Shown: positions 36,929-45,797, counted from the stretch's first letter. The stretch: DNA of 64,000 nt from Hyphomicrobiales bacterium (GCA_021730985.1 JAKFYI010000025.1:1-64000); one strand, 5' to 3'. The notes: generated by a model from the sequence alone, not told the origin. Numbers and translations are program-made.

Positions 36929-39072
36929 ACGACGCGAGACCGGCTTCGGGCGCGGTGGGCCAGTCCGCTGCGTCCGAAGAGCGATTCCTATCGAGCGCGG
37001 AGGAGTTTGCCGCCACCTCGTCGAAGGCCACTGTCCTTCTGACCAACATCCTCCAAGGCGTACTGGTCGCCTGCGTTGTGCTCTGGGTGATGGACATCCC
37101 CAGGCAGGTTTTCAACATCTCGTTTTACACCGAGCAGTTACTCACGGTGTGCCTGGGTCTCACCCTCGCGCTGGCGTTCGTCGTGGAGACCAGGCGGGAC
37201 TACCGCGCCATCGATCCGGCCGGCGCGATCGCCGTCGTCACCATCCTGATTTATATAGCCTACCGATTTCCCAATCCGCTCAATATCCCGGCGCTGTTGT
37301 GGCTCGGTCTGACGCTGGCGCTGGCGTGGACCCTCCTCGCCAGCAGGGAGAAATACGCGCGCTGGTTTGATTACGCCGCCGCCGTGACGTCGCTGTTGCT
37401 GTGCGGCTATATCTTCGTGCGATACGAGCCGCTGACCTACGAACTCGCCATGCTGCCGGTGGAGGGCATCGTCGGCAGTGCGATCCTGGTGTTCCTCGTG
37501 CTGGAGGGAAGCCGCCGCAGCTCGGGCTTCGGCTTCGTCGCCATCATCCTGGCAATGGCGGTCTACATTTACATCAGCCCGAACCTGCCGGGCGATTTCC
37601 AGACCCGCTGGGTGTCGCCGGAACGGCTGGTCGCCTACCTCGGCCTCGACACCAACAGCATCATTGGCGCGATCCTGGGCGTCGCCGTGCTGATCGTGAT
37701 CCCATTCACCATCATGGGGCAGGTTCTGGCCCGCACCGGCGGCGCCGACTTCTTTTCCGACGTTGCTATGGCGGCGATGGGCCGCTTCCGCGGCGGCTCG
37801 GCCAAGATCGCGGTGGTGGGCTCGGCGCTGTTCGGCATGATTTCCGGCAGCGCGGTGTCGAACGTGCTCGCAGTCGGCATCGTGACGATCCCGACGATGA
37901 TCAAAGCGGGCTTCTCGCGTTACAAGGCGGCCGCCATCGAGTCGGTTGGCTCGACCGGCGGCCAGCTGATGCCGCCGGTGATGGGCGCGTCCGCCTTCAT
38001 CATGGCGGAGTTCCTGCAGGTGTCTTACGGCACGGTGTGCATCGCCGCCGCCATCCCCGCCATTCTCTACTACGCCTGCCTGTTCATTCACGTCGATCTT
38101 GACGCCGCCAAACAGAAGATCGGTGCGGTGCAGGACCCCGATGCGCCGTCGTTTCGCGAGGTGATGAAATCGGGCTGGCACTTTCTGGTGCCGATCGCGT
38201 TCCTGGTGTTCGCGCTGGTCTATCCCGAAGTCACCATGCTGACGCCCGAGAAGGCCGCCATCGTGTCCACCGTTCTGCTGATGATCCTGACGTTCGTTTT
38301 CGGCTATCGCGGCAAGCGCCCCACCTTGCTGACGCTCGGCCAGGCCATTATCGACACAGGAAGGATTTCGCTCGACATCATCCTGATCGGCGCCGCAGCC
38401 GGCATCATGGTAGGCATCCTCGCGATCTCCGGCCTCGCCTTCAGCATGACGCTACAGCTCGTCGCGCTGTCCGGCGACAACATCTACCTGCTGCTGATCC
38501 TGATCGCGATCCTGGCTTTCGTGCTCGGCATCGGCCTGCCGACCGTCAGCGTCTACATCCTCACCGCAACGCTGCTGGCGCCGGCGCTGATCAAGCTCGG
38601 CGTGACGCCGATGGCCGCGCACATGTTCGTCATGTACAACGGCATGCTGTCCATGATCACGCCGCCGGTTGCGTTCGCGGCCTATGCGGCCGCCAACATC
38701 GCGCGCACTGACGGGTGGACCACGGGTTGGGTCGCCTGCCTGGTCGGCTGGAGCACCTTCGTGCTGCCGTTCCTGTTCGTGCTGACGCCGAGCCTACTGA
38801 TGGACGGCCCGTCGCACCTGGTCGTTTGGAATTTCGCCCGCATCATCTTTGGGCTGTACGTCGGTACGGCGGCGATCCTGGGCTTCGCGCTGACGCTGCT
38901 GTCGATGCCCTGGCGCGTGGCCTATGGCGTGGCCGCTTGCCTGATCTTGCTGCCGCCCGATCCGTTCGGCATGACCGGCCATGCCATCAACGTCGCCGGC
39001 ATCGCCGTTTCGGCTGCTTTGTTGATTGCAGAGCACCTGCGGCGGAAAGCGGCGTCGCTCAAGCCTGCATAA
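36925..39072 (+). CDS. TRAP transporter fused permease (DctQ-DctM type)
   Basis: The 715-residue polytopic protein combines the four-helix small subunit (about 35-170) and the 12-helix large subunit (about 175-700), with the GMISGSAVSNVLAVGIVTIP, STGGQLMPPVMGASAFIMAE and GIGLPTVSVYILTATLLAPA motifs of fused TRAP permeases. It uses an ion gradient to import the ligand delivered by TAXI binding proteins. It starts with GTG, overlapping the stop of the second TAXI gene. Confidence 0.95.
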   Translation: MNDARPASGAVGQSAASEERFLSSAEEFAATSSKATVLLTNILQGVLVACVVLWVMDIPRQVFNISFYTEQLLTVCLGLTLALAFVVETRRDYRAIDPAGAIAVVTILIYIAYRFPNPLNIPALLWLGLTLALAWTLLASREKYARWFDYAAAVTSLLLCGYIFVRYEPLTYELAMLPVEGIVGSAILVFLVLEGSRRSSGFGFVAIILAMAVYIYISPNLPGDFQTRWVSPERLVAYLGLDTNSIIGAILGVAVLIVIPFTIMGQVLARTGGADFFSDVAMAAMGRFRGGSAKIAVVGSALFGMISGSAVSNVLAVGIVTIPTMIKAGFSRYKAAAIESVGSTGGQLMPPVMGASAFIMAEFLQVSYGTVCIAAAIPAILYYACLFIHVDLDAAKQKIGAVQDPDAPSFREVMKSGWHFLVPIAFLVFALVYPEVTMLTPEKAAIVSTVLLMILTFVFGYRGKRPTLLTLGQAIIDTGRISLDIILIGAAAGIMVGILAISGLAFSMTLQLVALSGDNIYLLLILIAILAFVLGIGLPTVSVYILTATLLAPALIKLGVTPMAAHMFVMYNGMLSMITPPVAFAAYAAANIARTDGWTTGWVACLVGWSTFVLPFLFVLTPSLLMDGPSHLVVWNFARIIFGLYVGTAAILGFALTLLSMPWRVAYGVAACLILLPPDPFGMTGHAINVAGIAVSAALLIAEHLRRKAASLKPA

Positions 39073-39076
39073 GAAA

Positions 39077-39106
39077 AACGCCCCGCTTTCGCGGGGCGTT
39101 TCGTTT
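39077..39106. terminator. Bidirectional terminator
   Basis: A perfect 10-bp stem (39077-39086 with 39091-39100, loop TTTC) lies just after the permease stop and before the convergent dioxygenase stop. A T-rich tail follows on the + strand and an A-run precedes it, giving a U-run on the minus strand too. Confidence 0.92.
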
Positions 39107-39122
39107 CACGACAGCGCGGAGT

Positions 39123-40178
39123 TTACTTCCCCTCGCGCCAGATGCCGAGCGCTTCCTGCGCCGGCCGGTCGGAGATCGAGAACAGCACGGTCTGCTCCGG
39201 GCAGTTGTGCGCGTACTTCTTCCACGGCGGGATCACAAACACGTCGTTCGGGCCCCACTCCAGCACCTTGTCGTCGACCTTGGTCGAGCCGCGGCCTTCG
39301 ACGCAGACGAAGATCATGCCGTCGGTCGACTGGTAGTCCTTGCCCTTGAAGCCCTTCGGGAACATCGCGAGCCAAGCGCCCATGGTCGACATGACGTGGC
39401 CGCCGGTGACCGGGTTGGAATAGCGCACCCGCGCGCCGTGGCTCGGATCGACATCGCCGGTCTTCATCAGCCGCTCGCAGATCGGACGGGTGCGGGCGTA
39501 GGTATAATTGATGACCGGGCTGCGGTGCTTGAAGGTGTCGATGGTTTGCCCATCCGGCAGAACGCCCGAGCCGTAGCGCTCCAGCGAATCGCCGTCCTCG
39601 CGGTTGGTGTTCTGCGCCTTCTCGTCGTAGTGCTCCATGAACGACGTCTCGAAGTGATTGATGGTCGGCATGTCGAGCACGTCGAGCCACAGCACAGGGT
39701 TCTTGCCCGGGTTGCCGTGATCGTGCGGAGCCCAGTTCGGCGTCAGGATGAAATCGCCGCGCGCCATGTTGGCCTTCTCGCCCTCCACCGCGGTGTAGGC
39801 GCCCTCGCCGTCCAGCACGAAGCGGATCGCGGACGAGACATGCTTGTGCGCGTCGGCCACTTCGCCCGGCATGATGAGCTGGACGCCGGCGAACAGCGAG
39901 TTGGTGGCGCGGCTCTGACCGCGCAGCGTGGGGTTCTCCAGCACCAGCACGCGGCGCTCGGCCTCTTCCGGCGTGATGAGCTCGCCGGCCTCAAGGATGG
40001 ACTTCTTGATGTCGTCGTATTTCCAGACCTTCGCGGACGCCTTGGATTTGGGCTCCTTGGTCACGACGTTGCGGAGCACCTCCCACAGCGGCGTCATGTC
40101 CTGCTTGCTGATCTTGTCGTAGAAATTCTGGCGGACGGTCTGGACGTTGTGCTTGGGATCGGCTGCTGCGACGGACAT
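39123..40178 (-). CDS. Gentisate 1,2-dioxygenase-like bicupin
   Basis: The 351-residue protein is a two-cupin enzyme. The iron-binding set AHKHVSSAIRFVLDGEGAYT (about 107-126) with PNWAPHDHGN matches gentisate and related ring-cleaving dioxygenases, which open gentisate to maleylpyruvate. A second cupin lies at about 250-345. AAGGAGG five bases before ATG 40178 is an ideal ribosome site. Its usual partners, maleylpyruvate isomerase and fumarylpyruvate hydrolase, are not in this window, so salicylate or another aromatic substrate is also possible. Confidence 0.88.
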   Translation of the reverse strand: MSVAAADPKHNVQTVRQNFYDKISKQDMTPLWEVLRNVVTKEPKSKASAKVWKYDDIKKSILEAGELITPEEAERRVLVLENPTLRGQSRATNSLFAGVQLIMPGEVADAHKHVSSAIRFVLDGEGAYTAVEGEKANMARGDFILTPNWAPHDHGNPGKNPVLWLDVLDMPTINHFETSFMEHYDEKAQNTNREDGDSLERYGSGVLPDGQTIDTFKHRSPVINYTYARTRPICERLMKTGDVDPSHGARVRYSNPVTGGHVMSTMGAWLAMFPKGFKGKDYQSTDGMIFVCVEGRGSTKVDDKVLEWGPNDVFVIPPWKKYAHNCPEQTVLFSISDRPAQEALGIWREGK

Positions 40179-40308
40179 CACATCCTCCTTGGAATTGCTG
40201 GCCTTGGGGCGCTCCCACCGGCCGTTGTTGGCCGGAACATAGCGATTTCCGGGCCTGTTTAACAGAGTTGGCTCCGCCGCAGCCGCTATGCCCGGTTTGC
40301 AGGGCTTT

Positions 40309-41064
40309 TCAGGTGTTATTCGACCCGCCGTCCACCGCCAGCACCTGGCCGGTGAGGAAATCGCTGTCCTTGGATGCCAGGTACACCAGCGTTCCGGTCA
40401 AATCCTCCGGGACCTGGTCCCGCTTGATGGCGCGCCGCGCAATGGTTGGCCCGCGCGACTGGCCCAGATGATCGGCGTTCTGCTCGCCGCTGATGGTCAG
40501 CCCCGGCGCCAGGGTATTCACGCAGATGCCGTGCTGGCCAAGTTCGCGCGACACCGCCCGGGTGAACGAGGTCACCGCGCCCTTCGATGTGACGTAGTGC
40601 GCGAAATCCGGGATGCCGCGCGCGGCGGTGCCCGAGCCGATGTTGATGATCTTGCCGTACTTGCGCGCGATCATGTGGGGCGCGACGTGCTTGGTCATCA
40701 GAAACAGGCCACGCACGTTGACCGACATCACCTTATCCCAAAGATCCACATCGATATCGGTCACCGCGACCGGCGCGAGCGGAGCGTAGAGCGCGGCGTT
40801 GTTGACCAAGACATCGATCTTGCCGAACCGCTCCAGCGTCTTCGCCACCACGGCCTTGCACTGCGTCTCGTCGCTGACGTCGAACTGCACGCTGGCGGTC
40901 GAGTTGCGGCCGTACTTCGCGGCGATCTCCTCGGCGACCGCGGTGCCGTCCTTGATATCGGCGATCATCACCTGCGCGCCCTCGGCGGCAAGCGCGTGAG
41001 AATAGTGCCGGCCGATGCCCACCGCACCGCCGGTCACGATCGCCGTACGCCCTTCCAACCGCAT
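40309..41064 (-). CDS. Short-chain dehydrogenase/reductase
   Basis: The 251-residue protein is a classical SDR: TGGAVGIGRHY cofactor loop at 12-22, VNNAALYAP near 86, and a catalytic Ser with YVTSKGAV (YxxxK) near 155. NADH- or NADPH-dependent oxidation of an alcohol, probably in aromatic or organic-acid catabolism with the neighbouring dioxygenase. The substrate is unknown. Confidence 0.9.
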   Translation of the reverse strand: MRLEGRTAIVTGGAVGIGRHYSHALAAEGAQVMIADIKDGTAVAEEIAAKYGRNSTASVQFDVSDETQCKAVVAKTLERFGKIDVLVNNAALYAPLAPVAVTDIDVDLWDKVMSVNVRGLFLMTKHVAPHMIARKYGKIINIGSGTAARGIPDFAHYVTSKGAVTSFTRAVSRELGQHGICVNTLAPGLTISGEQNADHLGQSRGPTIARRAIKRDQVPEDLTGTLVYLASKDSDFLTGQVLAVDGGSNNT

Positions 41065-41101
41065 GTCCGTCTCCGCCCTTCTGGATCGCTGCGAAAGGTT
41101 A

Positions 41102-41151
41102 GCGCATGTCCCGGCGAAGTGGATACCGGTTCGCCGAAAAAGGACATGCGC
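41102..41151. repeat. Intergenic palindromic repeat element
   Basis: A 50-base hairpin has outer arms GCGCATGTCC/GGACATGCGC (10 bp, 41102-41111 with 41142-41151) and inner arms CGGCGAA/TTCGCCG (7 bp), with GTGGATACCGG in the loop and an asymmetric AAAAA bulge. The same plan and the GTGGATACCGG core are shared by a repeat I recall as very common between genes in Bradyrhizobium and Rhodopseudomonas. It lies in the divergent spacer between the SDR and SnoaL-like genes. Confidence 0.75.
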
Positions 41152-41163
41152 AACGCAAGGAAT

Positions 41164-41204
41164 CTAGAGGGCCTGCCGGTTCATTGAACCGGCAGGCCCT
41201 CTAG
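41164..41204. repeat. Perfect 41-base inverted repeat
   Basis: Two 20-base arms (41164-41183 and 41185-41204) are exact reverse complements around a single central T. It begins 12 bases after the preceding palindrome, in the divergent SDR/SnoaL-like spacer. No T-tract follows on either side, so it is not a normal terminator. It could be a mobile palindrome or an unusually long operator. Confidence 0.9.
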
Positions 41205-41240
41205 TGCAGTGTCGCGTATCGCGCCAGCGCGGAGGAGATG

Positions 41241-41840
41241 ATGGCTTCGGACACCAAGGACAAGCTCGCGATCCGCGAGCTGATCGAGAACTGGGTGATT
41301 TTTCGCGATGGCCTGATGTGGGATCGCTTCCGCACCGTCTGGCACAAGGACGGCCAGATGTGGGCGACCTGGTTCCAGGGCTCGGCCGAGGAGTTCATCG
41401 AGGTCAGCAAAAAGGGCTACGCCGGCGGCGTGCGGGTGTTCCACCATCTCGGCGGCACAACAGCCGATATCAACGGCAAGCGCGCCATCGCCATGACCAA
41501 GATGACGATCACCCAGCGCGGCAAGATCGACGGCGAACCGTGCGATGTGATCTGCGCCGGGCGGTTCTATGATTTCTTCGAGCAGCGCAGTGGCAAGTGG
41601 GGCCTGGTGCTGCGGCGGCTGATCTACGAGATGGACCGGCTGGTGCTGCTCGACCCCGCGGCGTCGATCAAACTCGACAAGGATATTCTCGACCGCTTTC
41701 CGGTGGGCTACCGCCACCTCGCCTATTTGCAGACCAAGGGCGGCTTCAAGGTGAAACCCGACCTGCCCGGCACCGACGGACCGGAGGTCGATGCGCTCTA
41801 CGCCAAGGGCGCGGACTGGCTGAAGGGGAAGAAGCTGTAA
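41241..41840 (+). CDS. SnoaL-like (NTF2 fold) protein
   Basis: The 199-residue protein has the SnoaL/limonene-epoxide-hydrolase-type pattern near the N-terminus (KLAIRELIENWVIFRDGLMW, FRTVWHKDGQMWATWF), an NTF2-like cone fold used for small-molecule enzymes and dehydratases. GGAGG five bases upstream favours the second of two ATG codons. The C-terminal 60 residues are less typical. It is likely to act in the same catabolic pathway as the divergent SDR, but the substrate is unknown. Confidence 0.8.
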   Translation: MASDTKDKLAIRELIENWVIFRDGLMWDRFRTVWHKDGQMWATWFQGSAEEFIEVSKKGYAGGVRVFHHLGGTTADINGKRAIAMTKMTITQRGKIDGEPCDVICAGRFYDFFEQRSGKWGLVLRRLIYEMDRLVLLDPAASIKLDKDILDRFPVGYRHLAYLQTKGGFKVKPDLPGTDGPEVDALYAKGADWLKGKKL

Positions 41841-41867
41841 CCACCGCAATAGCGCAGCACACCGGTG

Positions 41868-41944
41868 TCATGCCCGCGAAAGCGGGCATCCAGTAAACTC
41901 TGTCAGTTCAGTGAGTACTGGGTCCCCGCTTTCGCGGGGACGAC
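41868..41944. repeat. Mirrored double-hairpin repeat (BIME-like)
   Basis: Two roughly 29-base units face each other across about 20 bases. The left unit contains ATGCCCGC-GAAA-GCGGGCAT (41870-41889), the right contains GTCCCCGC-TTTC-GCGGGGAC (41922-41941), and both end in CAGTA/TACTG towards the middle. This is a repeat type common in alphaproteobacterial spacers. It lies between two convergent genes and may also act as their terminator. Confidence 0.85.
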
Positions 41945-41979
41945 ATTTCGTGTGCGGCCCGAGCGCGGGAAAAACTGAC

Positions 41980-42540
41980 TTACTTCCCGGTCAGCTTGCG
42001 CACATACTTCTCGTAGCCCGCAAGCTGCGCCTTGATCATGTCCGCAGTGGCTTGGTCTTCGAGCTTACCTTCCTTGAACTTCTGCGGTGCGAAGGTGACG
42101 ATCACCTCGGGACGGCCGAACAGGTGGCAGTCCATCGGGGTCATGACCTGGCGCAGGTGATACTGCATGCGCGAGCCGCCCAGGAGGCCGCCGGCCGCCG
42201 ACTGGATGGCGAGCGGCTTGCCGGTGAACGGGACTTCCTTGTAGCGCGACAGCCAGTCGATGGCGTTCTTCAAACCGGCCGGGATCGACCAGTTGTATTC
42301 GGGCGACACGATCAGCAGACCGTCGGCCGCGCGCACCGCGGCGGCAAGCGCATCGGACTCCGGCGGAAAGCCCTTCGAGTTCTGATCGTCCGCGTTATAG
42401 ATCGGCATCAGGTAGGACGGGCCCTCTTTGATCGCCATGCCCTCCGGCGCTAGCGAAATGGAGGTGTTCATCAGCATGCGGTTGAAAGAGCCTTTGCGCA
42501 GGCTGCCGCACATCGCAAGAATATTGAGCTTCTCAGCCAT
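41980..42540 (-). CDS. NADPH-dependent FMN reductase
   Basis: The 186-residue flavodoxin-fold protein has the phosphate-binding loop CGSLRKGSFNRML (about 11-23), SPEYNWSIPAGLKNAIDWLS (about 87-106) and LGGSRMQYHLRQ, as in NADPH:FMN reductases and quinone reductases. It reduces free flavin or quinones. Its context next to aromatic-catabolism genes suggests a flavin supplier or quinone-detoxifying role. Confidence 0.9.
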   Translation of the reverse strand: MAEKLNILAMCGSLRKGSFNRMLMNTSISLAPEGMAIKEGPSYLMPIYNADDQNSKGFPPESDALAAAVRAADGLLIVSPEYNWSIPAGLKNAIDWLSRYKEVPFTGKPLAIQSAAGGLLGGSRMQYHLRQVMTPMDCHLFGRPEVIVTFAPQKFKEGKLEDQATADMIKAQLAGYEKYVRKLTGK

Positions 42541-42649
42541 ATCAGTCCCTTCCCGTTAAATGGGCAATCGTCTGGTTATCGATGGCGCCAAGCCGCCTGC
42601 CTAGCACAGGCAGGCGCACATTGGCGATGCCGGTTTGGCCGTGGCCCCA

Positions 42650-43621
42650 TCAATTGGCCTGCAGGCCGGCCTTGCCGGCGACCTCCTTGAAGCCGCTGAT
42701 GTCGGATTCGATGGTCTTCTTGAACTCCTCCGGCGTCGAAAGGTTGGCGACCGCGCCCACGCCTTCGAGCTTCTTGCGGACGGCATCACGCGCCAGCACC
42801 TGCTGCAGCGCGCCGCGCAGCTTGTCGATGATCGGCTGCGGCGTGCCGGCCGGAAATGCGAGCCCGTACCAGCCGAGCACGCCGAACCCCGGCAGCGTTT
42901 CCGCGACCGCCGGCACATTCGGGATCGCGGTCCAGCGCTTCGGCGTCGAGGTCGCCAGCACGCGCAGTTCGCCCGCGTCCACCTGGCCTCGGATCGCGTG
43001 ATAGAGATCGACCGCGAAGGCGCTGTCGCCTCGGATCAGGGCGGTGACCACCTCGCCGGTGGTCTTGTAGGGCACGGCTTGCGCCTTCATCCCGGTGCGT
43101 TGCACCAGGTCCTCGGCGATCAGGTGCTGGGTCGAGCCCAAGCCCACCGTGGAATAGTTCAGCTTGCCAGACTCCTTGTTGATCAGCGCCACCAGGCTTT
43201 TGAGATCGGTGGCGGGCGAGTTCTTGCCGACCGCGACCACGATGGCGGAGTTGGTGAAGATGCCGATCGGCGCGAAGTCCGCGATCGGATCGTATGGCAC
43301 CGACTTGACCATCACCGCGGACACCGCATGCCCCATGCTGAGCGCGATCGCCGTGTAGCCATCCTTCGGCGCCCGGGCCACCAGACCGCCGGCGATGGTG
43401 CCGCCGGCGCCCGGCCGGTTCTCCACGGTGAACTGCTGGCCAAGGACCTCCGACAAGCCTTCGGCCACGATCCGGGTCGCAACGTCGGTGCCGCCGCCCG
43501 CGCCGAAGCCGATCAAAATGCGCACCGGCTTGTTCGGCCAGTCCTGCTGCGCGCCGGCCGCGCCCGATTGCAGAACGATGGCGGCGAGCGCCGCGATTGC
43601 AAGCTTGAACGTCCGTGACAT
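42650..43621 (-). CDS. TctC (Bug) family periplasmic binding protein
   Basis: The 323-residue precursor has a signal peptide (about 1-24, ending GAAGAQQ), then WPNKPVRILIGFGAGGGTDV and VENRPGAGGTIAGGL, LNYSTVGLGSTQH and AVPYKTTGEVVTALIRGD. Like its neighbours it binds an organic acid for a tripartite transporter. It is followed upstream by another TctC gene 52 bases away on the same strand. No TctAB genes are nearby. Confidence 0.9.
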   Translation of the reverse strand: MSRTFKLAIAALAAIVLQSGAAGAQQDWPNKPVRILIGFGAGGGTDVATRIVAEGLSEVLGQQFTVENRPGAGGTIAGGLVARAPKDGYTAIALSMGHAVSAVMVKSVPYDPIADFAPIGIFTNSAIVVAVGKNSPATDLKSLVALINKESGKLNYSTVGLGSTQHLIAEDLVQRTGMKAQAVPYKTTGEVVTALIRGDSAFAVDLYHAIRGQVDAGELRVLATSTPKRWTAIPNVPAVAETLPGFGVLGWYGLAFPAGTPQPIIDKLRGALQQVLARDAVRKKLEGVGAVANLSTPEEFKKTIESDISGFKEVAGKAGLQAN

Positions 43622-43673
43622 GAGCAACCTCCCCTGCCGAAATGTGATCCGGCGTTGTTTTGTTTGCCGTGCC

Positions 43674-44642
43674 TTATTGCTGCGGAATTCCGGCCTTCTC
43701 CCGAACCGCGCTCCACTTCGCGATCTCCGCCGCGACGTGGGCGGACAGTTCATCCGGCGTCGAACTGCGGTACAGCGCGCCCGCCTTGAGGATCTGCGCC
43801 CGCACCGTTTCCCGGTTGAGCGCATCGACCATCGCCTTGTGGAATTTATCGACGATCGGCTTGGGCGTCCCAGCCGGCAGCGAGATGCCGTACCAGCTCG
43901 TGACGTCGTAGCCCGGCAGGCCGGACTCCGCGAAGGTCGGCACGTTGGGCACCGACGGATAGCGTGCGGGCGACGTCACCGCGATGGCCTTCAGCGTGCC
44001 GGAATCGATCTGGCCGACCACGGTCTGGATCAGTTCGAACGTGTAGGTGATCTCCTTGGCGAGCAACGCCGTGGTGACCTGCGGCGTCGAACGATACGGA
44101 ATGTGGGTGACCTTGAAGCCGCCAAGCTGGCCGAACAGCTCGGCCGCGAAATGCTGCGTGGTGCCGACGCCCGGCGTGCCGAAATTGAACTTCTCGGCGC
44201 TGGCCTTGAGCACCGCGACGGCGCCCTTCACGTCGGTGGCCGGAAAGTCGGGCGCCGTCACCATGATGAGGCCGGCAGTGCCGACCATCGACAGCATCTG
44301 GAAGTCCTTCACGGGGTCGTAGGGCAGCGCCTTGTTGACCACCGCCGATACGGCGTGTGCATTGCTCATCATCAGCGCGGTGTGGCCGTCCTTGGCAGAC
44401 TTCGCCACTGCATCGGCGGCCGTCACGCCGCCGGCACCCGGGCGATTCTCCACCACCACCGGCTGCCCCAGAATTTCCGAAAGCGGCTGCGCCATGATGC
44501 GGGCAGCAAGGTCGGTGCCGCCGCCGGCGCCGAAGCCCACCAGAATTCGAATCGGGCGATTGGGCCACTCCTGCGCCGGCGCGATCGACGGCGCCAAAGC
44601 GAAAACGGCGAGCGCGATGGCCAGCCTCAAGCTGCGCGGCAT
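43674..44642 (-). CDS. TctC (Bug) family periplasmic binding protein
   Basis: The 322-residue precursor has a signal peptide ending near IAPAQEW and WPNRPIRILVGFGAGGGTDL, VENRPGAGGVTAADAV, FNFGTPGVGTTQHFAAEL. It closely resembles the adjacent gene at 42650 in its first 90 residues and differs more later, so the two are probably an old duplication. Starting at 44642 removes 40 non-family residues. Confidence 0.9.
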   Translation of the reverse strand: MPRSLRLAIALAVFALAPSIAPAQEWPNRPIRILVGFGAGGGTDLAARIMAQPLSEILGQPVVVENRPGAGGVTAADAVAKSAKDGHTALMMSNAHAVSAVVNKALPYDPVKDFQMLSMVGTAGLIMVTAPDFPATDVKGAVAVLKASAEKFNFGTPGVGTTQHFAAELFGQLGGFKVTHIPYRSTPQVTTALLAKEITYTFELIQTVVGQIDSGTLKAIAVTSPARYPSVPNVPTFAESGLPGYDVTSWYGISLPAGTPKPIVDKFHKAMVDALNRETVRAQILKAGALYRSSTPDELSAHVAAEIAKWSAVREKAGIPQQ

Positions 44643-44750
44643 TCCTCCCCCTTGTCCTTCCTTGGCCGCGCGGATGGCCGCGTGGTTGTCTTTCAGATTT
44701 CCATTTTGTCCCGGCAGCCGCAATCGAATTGTCTTTGCGCCAATGAGCAA

Positions 44751-44775
44751 AACGCCGCGCACGAGGCGCGGCGTT
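44751..44775 (-). terminator. Terminator of the dctQMP operon
   Basis: A perfect 10-bp stem AACGCCGCGC/GCGCGGCGTT around ACGAG (44751-44760 with 44766-44775) lies 42 bases past the dctP stop and is followed on the minus strand by TTTTGCT. Confidence 0.8.
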
Positions 44776-44816
44776 GCACAGAACTTGGCCTTCGTCCGCC
44801 GCAGCGCGCGGGCCGG

Positions 44817-45797
44817 TCACATCTTCTTGTAGGCATCCATTACCGCCTGCCCTTCGGCGCCGGCACGCTTCAGCCAATCGGTGGTGAGCTGTTCGCCGAC
44901 CTTCCTGAAGCCGGCTTGCAGTTCCGGGCTTGCCTTCTGCACCTTCATGCCGCGCTTGGCGATTTCGTCGTGATACCACTGCGTCTTGGTCTCCCACATC
45001 TTCCAGCCGCGCTCCTCGGCGGCGGTGGCCATGCGGAGCACCGCATCCTGGGTCGGCTTGTCGAGCGCGGCCAGCGCCGCCTTGTTGACGAACACGATGT
45101 TGCGCGGGATCCAGGCCTGCAGATCGTAGAAGTGTGTCAGCGTCTCCCAGACCTTTGAGTCGTATCCAGTCGCACCCGACGACATGAACGAGTTGACCAC
45201 CCCCGTCGCCAGCGCCTGCGGGAGTTCGGCGGCCTGCACCGTCACGGCCTGCGCGCCGACGATTTCGCCGATGCGGGCGGTGCCGACGTTGTAGGCCCGC
45301 CACTTGAGGCCCTTCATGTCATCGATCGTGTTGATGTCCTTCTTGGCGTACATGCCCTGCGGGCCCCACGGCACGCTGAACAGCACCTGCATGCCCTGGG
45401 CGCCGAGCTTCTGCTCAATCAACGGACGCGACGCCGCCCACAGCTTCTTCGCCTCCGGGAACGAGGTGGCCAGGAACGGCACCACGTCGATGCCGAAGAT
45501 CGGGCTTTCGTTTTCCAGAATGGAGATCAGGATTTCACCGGTCTGCGCCTGGCCTGTGGCGACCGCGCGCTTGATCTCCGGCCCCTTGAACAGCGAAGCG
45601 CCGGCATGGACGGAAATCGTCAACTTGCCGCCCGTCGCCTCCGAGACGTCCTTGGCGAACAGACCGATGTTTTCGAGGTGTGGATTATCGATCGGATAGG
45701 CACTCGGCAGGTTCCACTTGGTCTGCGCGGCAGCCGGCGCGGCCGCGAGCGCCAACGCGGCGGCCGCGAAAGCGAGGGATTTCACTTGATAGTTCAT
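44817..45797 (-). CDS. DctP-type TRAP transporter binding protein
   Basis: The 326-residue precursor has a signal peptide ending near AAPAAAQT and TKWNLPSAYPIDNPHLENIG at the mature N-terminus, with GGKLTISVHAGASLFKGPEI and GLKWRAYNVGTARIGEIVGA, typical DctP (non-TAXI) periplasmic proteins. It binds a C4-dicarboxylate or aromatic/keto acid. It follows the large and small permease genes of the same operon. Confidence 0.92.
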   Translation of the reverse strand: MNYQVKSLAFAAAALALAAAPAAAQTKWNLPSAYPIDNPHLENIGLFAKDVSEATGGKLTISVHAGASLFKGPEIKRAVATGQAQTGEILISILENESPIFGIDVVPFLATSFPEAKKLWAASRPLIEQKLGAQGMQVLFSVPWGPQGMYAKKDINTIDDMKGLKWRAYNVGTARIGEIVGAQAVTVQAAELPQALATGVVNSFMSSGATGYDSKVWETLTHFYDLQAWIPRNIVFVNKAALAALDKPTQDAVLRMATAAEERGWKMWETKTQWYHDEIAKRGMKVQKASPELQAGFRKVGEQLTTDWLKRAGAEGQAVMDAYKKM

